Assembly (NCBI RefSeq): GCF_900114015.1
Contig: NZ_FORN01000028.1
Span: 1-64,000, forward strand
DNA length: 64,000 bases
Reading direction: 5' to 3'
Origin: Caulobacter sp. UNC279MFTsu5.1
GTDB taxonomy: Bacteria > Pseudomonadota > Alphaproteobacteria > Caulobacterales > Caulobacteraceae
A program made the translations under genes and the position numbers. Under the pieces are notes generated by a model. The model saw only the letters and a list, made by a program, of their open reading frames with translations, was not told the origin of the DNA and made no database searches. This document shows positions 56,883-64,000 of the stretch, piece after piece (the stretch's first letter is position 1; each line of letters starts with the position of its first letter).

Positions 56883-57194
56883 AGCCCCGGACGAAGCGCC
56901 GTCTCGCGGTTTTCGGACCTCGTCATCCGTGGTGGTCGTGGTGTGGGGTTGCAGAGGTTTGCAATCTTCGGGTGAATAATATTCATCGATGTGTGAATGT
57001 CCATTGTTCGTACTTTTCGGATAGAAAGACACCAATCTGAACATGCCGGTCGTGGCAAAGCTGTGGTGCGACAAAAGGCCCGGCGAAAACGGTCCAATAC
57101 ATAGGTGTTAACGTCCTATTCGGCATGAACATTAGAGGGTGGTCAACCGAGGCGGTCGCCCAATAGGTCCCATGTTCGGTCTGGGGCCATCACC
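56883..57194. promoter_or_regulatory. Divergent intergenic region with a 13-base palindrome
   Basis: About 310 AT-rich bases between the ada-type gene and the unknown secreted protein. TGAATAATATTCA (56973-56985) is a perfect palindrome around a central A, followed shortly by TGTGTGAATGTCC which repeats one half. It is a plausible operator for either gene. Nothing else was recognised. Confidence 0.5.
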
Positions 57195-58223
57195 ATGAAG
57201 CAACCTGTCCTTTGGGCGACGAGCGCGCTGATCGCCGCCGTCGCCATCTCCGGTTTCGCCGTCGCCCGCCAGGAGCGCGGCGCGCCCGGCGTCAGCCTGG
57301 CCCGCGACCTAGTCGCCGCGGCCAGCGCCTTCGAAACCTACACCCGCGGCGCCGGGACCATCTCGGCGGCGTTCGACAGCGGCGGCGGCGTCGCCGAGGC
57401 CCTGGCCAAGGGCGCGGCCTACCAGCCCGAGCAGCTGGACGCCGGCATGATCGCCTACGGCGCCATCGCGGCCTTGCAGGAGGAGGCCTTCATCGACGGC
57501 GTCCGCCAGGCGGCGCGCGAAACGCCGCCCGAGGCGCTGATCCAGCGGCTGGAAGCCAACCCCGAAAGCGTCGTCGAGATCGACGGCGTCGCCGCCGCCG
57601 CCAGCCGGGCCCAGGCCGCCCTGCTCCGGCGCGGCGCGCCGCTGGGCGCCACCGGCAAGGCGGTCAAGCAGGCGGCCTACGACATCCAGCACCAGGACTG
57701 GTCCAAAGGGCCAGTCGCCGACAACGCCGGCCGCCTGGCCAGGGTCAAGGCGATGTCGGCCGCCTTCTTCCAGCCCGGCGACGCGGACGCCGGCCGGCTG
57801 ATCCAGGCGGCGACCGCGCCGCGCGACGGCGCGGGTTCAGGCGGCGAGGGCGGGGCGGCCTTCACCCCGGTGACCGTGCGCGCCGCCGCCCTGGCCGCCC
57901 TGGCGGTGCTGGGCGCGGCCGGCGACGAGGACGTCGCCAGGCTGGACGTCGTCATGCGCGAACCGAAGAGCGGCTTCTGCATGAAGATGGCCAAATTGAA
58001 CCTCTACCAGTGCCTGGCGGTGGCCGGTCCGCACTACGAGGACGTCTTCTGCCTGGGCCAGCACGCCCTGATCGACACCGCCCAGTGCGTCAACGACGCG
58101 GCCGGCGGGGCGACGGTCCCGACGGCGGCGCCGGCCCCGGCCCCGCGTGCGGTCCCCGGGTTCATGATCCCGGTGGCCGGCCAGGCGGTGGCGGCGATGT
58201 CGCCGGTTCCGGAGGGCAACTGA
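57195..58223 (+). CDS. Secreted protein of unknown function, Cys-containing C-terminal region
   Basis: A 342-residue protein with a signal peptide or anchor (WATSALIAAVAISGFAVA) and an otherwise helical, Ala-rich mature region. A conserved-looking segment near residues 255-295 (MREPKSGFCMKMAKLNLYQCLAVAGPHYEDVFCLGQHALIDTAQCV) contains four cysteines spaced as two pairs, plausibly disulfide-bonded in the periplasm. The C-terminus is Pro/Ala-rich. The layout suggests an exported envelope protein; no family was recognised. It stands alone, ending in a hairpin at 58234-58258. Confidence 0.6.
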   Translation: MKQPVLWATSALIAAVAISGFAVARQERGAPGVSLARDLVAAASAFETYTRGAGTISAAFDSGGGVAEALAKGAAYQPEQLDAGMIAYGAIAALQEEAFIDGVRQAARETPPEALIQRLEANPESVVEIDGVAAAASRAQAALLRRGAPLGATGKAVKQAAYDIQHQDWSKGPVADNAGRLARVKAMSAAFFQPGDADAGRLIQAATAPRDGAGSGGEGGAAFTPVTVRAAALAALAVLGAAGDEDVARLDVVMREPKSGFCMKMAKLNLYQCLAVAGPHYEDVFCLGQHALIDTAQCVNDAAGGATVPTAAPAPAPRAVPGFMIPVAGQAVAAMSPVPEGN

Positions 58224-58233
58224 TCGGCGTTCG

Positions 58234-58258
58234 GCGGCGGATGGTTTACATCCGCCGC
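58234..58258 (+). terminator. Hairpin after the unknown secreted gene
   Basis: GCGGCGGATG and CATCCGCCGC form a perfect 10-bp stem with loop GTTTA, followed by GTTCGTCC. The T-run is weak, so termination strength is uncertain. Confidence 0.6.
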
Positions 58259-58449
58259 GTTCGTCCCTAGAGAGCTGGGCCATGTCCGTCGTGATGACCA
58301 AAGCCATTATTCGCAAAACGACCCGCTTCGGCGGGGCGTCTGCGGGTGTGCGCGAGGTCTAGAGCGCGACCATCCGGACAGAAGCCCCGCCGACGCGCGG
58401 GGCCGTCCTGTCCAGACCGGCAAGACTCCCCGCGCCTCCGCATCCTTAG

Positions 58450-59508
<1,059 letters not shown>

Positions 59509-59523
59509 GGCCAGGGGTGGGGC

Positions 59524-60084
59524 TCACGGAAACAGCCCCGCCGTTCGATAGGCGGCGATCGTGCGGTCGTAGATCGCCACGTCGCCGCCGCCCCGCGCCA
59601 GCAACTGGGCGCCGTTGATGGCCGACAGCACCGCCAGGGCCTTCGGGTCGGCCTCGGGGCCGGTCAGGCCCAGAACCTGGGTCAGCCAGGCGACGTTCAG
59701 GGCGATGAACCTTTCGACCTCGGCCATCACCTCGGCCGGCATGTCGGCCTTTTCAGCGGCCATGATCCCGACCAGGCACATGCGGTTGTCGTTGATCAGG
59801 GCGCCGCGGAAGACGTCGGTGTAGAGCCGCATGCGCCCGGCGGCGTCGGGCGCGACGGCCAGGATATGCTCGAAGGCCTTGGCGGCGGTCTCGGTGTAGC
59901 GCTTGGCCAGGGCCGCGCCCAGGTCGCCCTTGGTCGGGAAGTGGTAGTGGATGCTGGCGCTCTTGATCCCGACCGTCTTGGCCAGGTCGCGGAAGCTCAG
60001 GGCGTTGTAGCCGCGGGCCTGCACCACGGCCTGGCCGGCGTCCAGGATCGCCTGTCTCGTATCCGGCTTCGTCTCGGGGGGCAC
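59524..60084 (-). CDS. TetR-family repressor of the GST gene
   Basis: A 186-residue regulator starting with GTG behind GAGGA. Residues 8-55 are the DNA-binding domain (TRQAILDAGQAVVQARGYNALSFRDLAKTVGIKSASIHYHFPTKGDL). The ligand domain (RMRLYTDVFRGALINDNRMCLVGIMAAEKADMPAEVMAEVERF) is of the TetR_C_33-like type seen with electrophile-sensing regulators. It is divergent to the glutathione S-transferase gene, 111 bases away, with two similar 17-base sites in the gap, so it most likely represses both itself and the GST. Confidence 0.93.
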   Translation of the reverse strand: MPPETKPDTRQAILDAGQAVVQARGYNALSFRDLAKTVGIKSASIHYHFPTKGDLGAALAKRYTETAAKAFEHILAVAPDAAGRMRLYTDVFRGALINDNRMCLVGIMAAEKADMPAEVMAEVERFIALNVAWLTQVLGLTGPEADPKALAVLSAINGAQLLARGGGDVAIYDRTIAAYRTAGLFP

Positions 60085-60098
60085 TGCTGATTCCTCGC

Positions 60099-60115
60099 CT
60101 ACCTACCGATAGATA
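60099..60115. promoter_or_regulatory. TetR operator candidate 1
   Basis: CTACCTACCGATAGATA matches operator 2 at 14 of 17 positions. It lies 15 bases upstream of the TetR GTG start, the usual position for autorepression. Confidence 0.7.
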
Positions 60116-60155
60116 ATTGTTGACGACGCGCCGCGAAAGGCCTTTACCGATTTGC

Positions 60156-60172
60156 CTATCTACTGATAGGTA
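60156..60172. promoter_or_regulatory. TetR operator candidate 2
   Basis: CTATCTACTGATAGGTA; with one flanking C it contains CCTATC-TACT-GATAGG, perfect six-base arms. It ends 23 bases before the GST start. Centre-to-centre distance to operator 1 is 57 bases. Confidence 0.75.
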
Positions 60173-60195
60173 GAATCATCGAAAAGGCAGCCGCC

Positions 60196-60843
60196 ATGAA
60201 AATCCACGACTTCGCCATCGGGCCCAATCCGGCCCGCGTCCGCATCGCCCTGGCCGAGAAGGGCCTGGGATCCGACGTCACCTTCGTGCCGGTCGACCTG
60301 CCGGGGGCGGAGCACAAGCAGCCGGCCTTCCTGGAGAAGAACCCGACCGGCACCGTGCCGGTGCTGGAGTTGGACGACGGTCTGTTCATCTCCGAATGCA
60401 CGGCGATCACCGAATACCTGGACAACCTCGACGGAAACCCGGTGCTGACCGGCCGGACGCCGCGCGAGAAGGCGGTGATCCACATGATGCAGAAGCGGGC
60501 CGAGTCCGAGCTGATCGACGCGGTGGGGATCTATTTCCACCACGCCACCCCGGGGCTGGGTCCGAAGATGCTGCCTCACAAAAGCCCCGACTGGGACGGC
60601 CGCCAGGCCTGGGGCGAGCGCTCGCGCGACAAGGCCGTGGCCGGCATGCGCTATTTCGACAAGGTGCTGCGCGACCAGCCCTACGTGGCCGGCGAGACCT
60701 TCTCGATGGCCGACATCACCGTGTGGGGCGGCCTGGCCTTCGCCGATTTCGCCCGGATCGCGATCCCGGAAGAGTGCGCGGCGCTGGCGGCGTGGCGGGC
60801 GAAGGTGGCCGAACGGCCCAGCGTGAGGTCGCCGGCGGGGTAG
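60196..60843 (+). CDS. Glutathione S-transferase family protein
   Basis: A 215-residue protein: N-terminal thioredoxin-like domain (residues 1-80) with NPARVRIALAEKGL, NPTGTVPVLELDDG (cis-proline) and ECTAITEYLD (the glutathione-binding E/S position), then an all-helical C-terminal domain ending with YVAGETFSMADITVWGGLAF, the N-capping/hydrophobic-staple motif. It conjugates glutathione to electrophiles or reduces disulfides. Divergent to a TetR gene and flanked by its operator, which suggests induction by a xenobiotic. Confidence 0.93.
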   Translation: MKIHDFAIGPNPARVRIALAEKGLGSDVTFVPVDLPGAEHKQPAFLEKNPTGTVPVLELDDGLFISECTAITEYLDNLDGNPVLTGRTPREKAVIHMMQKRAESELIDAVGIYFHHATPGLGPKMLPHKSPDWDGRQAWGERSRDKAVAGMRYFDKVLRDQPYVAGETFSMADITVWGGLAFADFARIAIPEECAALAAWRAKVAERPSVRSPAG

Positions 60844-60871
60844 GACGGCGGGCTGATCCGCCCAACCACGG

Positions 60872-61010
60872 CCGTCATCCTCGGACTTGTTCCGAGGACC
60901 TCTCTATCCGCCCGCTTGTCGATGGGGAATCGTCCGCGATCTCACCGCTCCGCAGATTACCCATCAGTTCGGCTGAGGCAGGGGGCTCGGAACAAGTCCG
61001 AGGATGACGG
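60872..61010. repeat. Bipartite palindromic intergenic element, family A-like
   Basis: Arms 60872-60900 and 60984-61010 are inverted copies (core GTCATCCTCGGACTTGTTCC), each able to form its own hairpin, separated by 83 bases. It lies between the convergent GST and acyl-CoA dehydrogenase genes. Confidence 0.8.
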
Positions 61011-61028
61011 ACGGAAGGAGCAAGAGAA

Positions 61029-61058
61029 AAGGCCTCCCGGTTCGCACCGGGAGGCCTT
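61029..61058 (-). terminator. Terminator of the acyl-CoA dehydrogenase gene
   Basis: AAGGCCTCCCGGT and its exact complement form a 13-bp stem with a 4-base loop; on the minus strand it is followed by TTCTCTTGC after the A-T pairs, giving a T-rich tail. It stands 24 bases past the stop. Confidence 0.88.
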
Positions 61059-61081
61059 CGTCGTCACCGGGGGCGAAGACC

Positions 61082-62389
<1,308 letters not shown>

Positions 62390-62415
62390 GGCGTTCCCGG
62401 TCCCGTCCTGTGATG

Positions 62416-62431
62416 TCAAACGCTTGTTTGA
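62416..62431. promoter_or_regulatory. PsrA/FadR-TetR-like operator upstream of the acyl-CoA dehydrogenase
   Basis: TCAAACGCTTGTTTGA has perfect six-base arms around GCTT, resembling the CAAAC-N4-GTTTG sites bound by fatty-acid-sensing TetR regulators such as PsrA. It lies 27 bases before the start codon. Confidence 0.7.
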
Positions 62432-62485
62432 AACCGTTCTAGCACCGAACGGAGGCCGACGGCAAGCGGGGGTTCCTCCTCCGGT

Positions 62486-62518
62486 CCGTCATCCCGGGCA
62501 CAAGGCCCGGGATGACGG
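62486..62518. repeat. Single perfect palindrome (14-bp stem), element arm
   Basis: CCGTCATCCCGGGC, loop ACAAG, GCCCGGGATGACGG. It has the sequence style of one arm of the bipartite elements but stands alone. It lies between the start of the acyl-CoA dehydrogenase gene and the end of the transporter-like gene, where it could terminate the latter. Confidence 0.7.
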
Positions 62519-62542
62519 TTGAAGGGGAGTGGGGGAGTTTCC

Positions 62543-63544
62543 CTACAGCACGTAGTTCACCGCGATCACCGGCGTCACCGAGGCGGTGGTGTTGCGGCCG
62601 GCCGGGACGATGCGGGCGCCGGCGATCACGCCCAGGACCGGGCTGAAATTGTACTCGACCGCTGGAGCCAGGATCAGGGCCTGGCTGACCGGCGAGCGGC
62701 GTTCGTAGGCCCCGCCGGCCCCGTCGCGGCCGGACACCGTGGTCGCGGCGTCGCGCTGGTAGGCCAGGTCGATGGCCGCCACCCAGCGGCGGGTGAGGCT
62801 GTACTCGAAGGCCAGGTCGACATTGAACGAGTCGCCCGGCCTGGCGCGGCCCGTAAAGCCGGCGGGCGTGCCGTAGACGCTCACGCCCTCCACGTCGGCG
62901 TGACCCGAGCGTGTGTAGGCCAGGTTCAGGCGGGTGCGCAGGATGCGGCCGTTCGGCGTCCAGAAATAGGTCTGGGAATTGAGGCCGACCGTGGTGGCGT
63001 AGGCCCCGCTGCCGAAGCCGTCCCTGGGGCGGGCGTCCAGCCGGTCGTGGCGGCCGGTGGGCAGGGTCTCCTGCAGCATCAGCGAGACGGTCGGCATGCG
63101 GCCGCCTTCCTTCCACTTGGCCAGGCGGTACTGGCCCTGCACGGTCAGGTCGCCCAGTTGGACCCCGTTGCTGGACCGGCCGCCGGACCGGGCGTGGCCG
63201 AAGCGGGGGATCAGGCCGGCGGTGAAGGTGTCGGTGACGCCGTACAGCAGGTAGGTCTGGGAGCCGAAGCTGTCGGCGGCCGGCGCGGCGTGGCGCTTGC
63301 CCTCGCCGTCGATCACGCCATAGGGCTTGGCGTCGTAGAGGTAGGGCTCGATCAGGGCCCGGCCCTTGGGCAGGGTCGAGGCGCCGGAGGCCAGGATCGG
63401 TCCGGTCCACCAGGCGTCGTCCAGGGCCTGGCGCGTCGGGACGGCGTCGTTGGCGAAGGCCGGGGCGAAGGCGAGGGCGGCCAGGCCCAGTCCGGCCCAT
63501 AGCGAGGTCAGGCCCTGGCGGGCCCGTGGCGCGTACGAAACCAT
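62543..63544 (-). CDS. Outer-membrane transporter-like protein (phenol MetA-degradation family)
   Basis: A 333-residue protein with a signal peptide (SLWAGLGLAALAFAPAFAND). The mature part is a beta-barrel pattern of alternating strands typical of PF13557 (annotated as MetA pathway of phenol degradation): TLPKGRALIEPYLYD, TYLLYGVTDTFTAGLIPRFGH, LGDLTVQGQYRLAKW, VSLMLQETLPTGRHDRLD, and the C-terminal LILAPAVEYNFSPVLGVIAGARIVPAGRNT…AVNYVL. Members are thought to form outer-membrane channels for hydrophobic compounds. Function is inferred from family only. Confidence 0.75.
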   Translation of the reverse strand: MVSYAPRARQGLTSLWAGLGLAALAFAPAFANDAVPTRQALDDAWWTGPILASGASTLPKGRALIEPYLYDAKPYGVIDGEGKRHAAPAADSFGSQTYLLYGVTDTFTAGLIPRFGHARSGGRSSNGVQLGDLTVQGQYRLAKWKEGGRMPTVSLMLQETLPTGRHDRLDARPRDGFGSGAYATTVGLNSQTYFWTPNGRILRTRLNLAYTRSGHADVEGVSVYGTPAGFTGRARPGDSFNVDLAFEYSLTRRWVAAIDLAYQRDAATTVSGRDGAGGAYERRSPVSQALILAPAVEYNFSPVLGVIAGARIVPAGRNTTASVTPVIAVNYVL

Positions 63545-63760
63545 CGATCTGCTCCCCGTCAGCGTCGCGGCCTTGGGCGGCCGACGATCGTCGTTAGACG
63601 GTCGTGCGCGCGACCGCCGCCCGGAACTTGCGACGGCGAGGTGTCAGGACATGTCAGCAGTGTGGGCCGGCCTTCACGCTCCTGGCCGCCTTTCCTGATG
63701 CGCCGGACCTGTCGCGCCCGAGCTTGCGCGGTGCCGCCGGGCGGAGGCATTCTGCCGCCC

Positions 63761-64000
63761 ATGAACATCCAGATTCGCCCCCTCGAAGGCCGCTATGTGC
63801 GGCTGGAACCGATCACTCCAGAGCTGCGCGCCGAGCTGAAGGGGGCGATCGACTGCGACCCCGAGAGCTGGGAGATCATGTCGACCAACGGCTGCGGCGA
63901 GGGCTTCGCCGACTGGTGGGGCGCGCTGAAGGGCGAGACCGAGCGCGGCGAGCGGATCGGCTTCGCCATCCGCCGGCTGAAGGACAACAAGGTGGTCGGC
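63761..64000 (+). CDS. GNAT acetyltransferase, 5' end only
   Basis: The first 80 residues (MNIQIRPLEGRYVRLEPITPEL… ERIGFAIRRLKDNKVVG) match the N-terminal half of RimJ/RimL-like GNAT enzymes (Acetyltransf_3 type); the acetyl-CoA-binding loop lies beyond the window edge. It is divergent to the transporter-like gene. Confidence 0.75.
   Translation, partial: MNIQIRPLEGRYVRLEPITPELRAELKGAIDCDPESWEIMSTNGCGEGFADWWGALKGETERGERIGFAIRRLKDNKVVG

Overview
The window is a high-GC (clearly over 65%) alphaproteobacterial chromosome segment, most like Caulobacter or a close Caulobacterales relative. The evidence is inference from gene families: four large TonB-dependent receptors (two of the Xanthomonas/Caulobacter type, two FecA-like with an N-terminal signalling domain), two complete fecI-fecR-receptor cassettes, a SapC / cupin-like / tryptophan-halogenase-like cluster, and many short intergenic palindromic elements. 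No rRNA, tRNA, CRISPR array or intact transposase gene was seen.

Layout. 1-728 is a decayed edge: the 3' end of an RHS/YD-repeat gene is cut off by a short foreign-looking string. 729-5180 is a tight four-gene operon: TelA-family protein, a lipoprotein fusing a solute-binding domain to a VWA domain, an XpaC-like membrane protein, and a second solute-binding-like protein. 5710-10731 pairs a TonB receptor with a secreted GH42 beta-galactosidase. 10948-17232 is C4-dicarboxylate uptake: an OprO/P-type porin, DctA, and the DctB/DctD two-component system, whose DctD has lost the GAFTGA loop. 17375-19984 is a hybrid sensor kinase with a periplasmic helical-repeat domain. 20004-29822 is a carbohydrate locus: NTF2-like protein, periplasmic trehalase, FecA-like receptor, FecR and FecI on the minus strand, diverging from a secreted polysaccharide deacetylase and a carboxylesterase. 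30390-36888 is TonB receptor - SapC - JmjC/cupin-like - flavin halogenase-like. 36942-39601 is an OmpR/EnvZ-type pair whose sensor has an odd Gly/Met- and Pro-rich periplasmic loop.

From 39803: TetR divergent to a DUF2236 protein; a MarR-GNAT fusion behind a double operator; a large Tat-exported rhamnogalacturonan-lyase-like protein divergent to a second fecI-fecR-receptor cassette followed by a secreted PHP-family hydrolase; a CLC channel with CBS domains; an SMP-30 lactonase; ogt and an AdaA-AlkA fusion (alkylation repair); an unknown secreted protein; asd; TetR divergent to a glutathione S-transferase with paired operators; an acyl-CoA dehydrogenase behind a PsrA-like palindrome; an outer-membrane transporter-like protein; and the start of a GNAT gene.

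How it fits together: most of the window looks like scavenging of plant or microbial polysaccharides and organic acids. Outer-membrane receptors or porins sit beside secreted hydrolases, esterases, deacetylases and lyases, with control by FecI/FecR surface signalling, two-component systems and, by inference, an unlinked LacI-type repressor. Between convergent or co-directional gene ends lie bipartite palindromic elements of about 110-140 bp in at least three sequence families.
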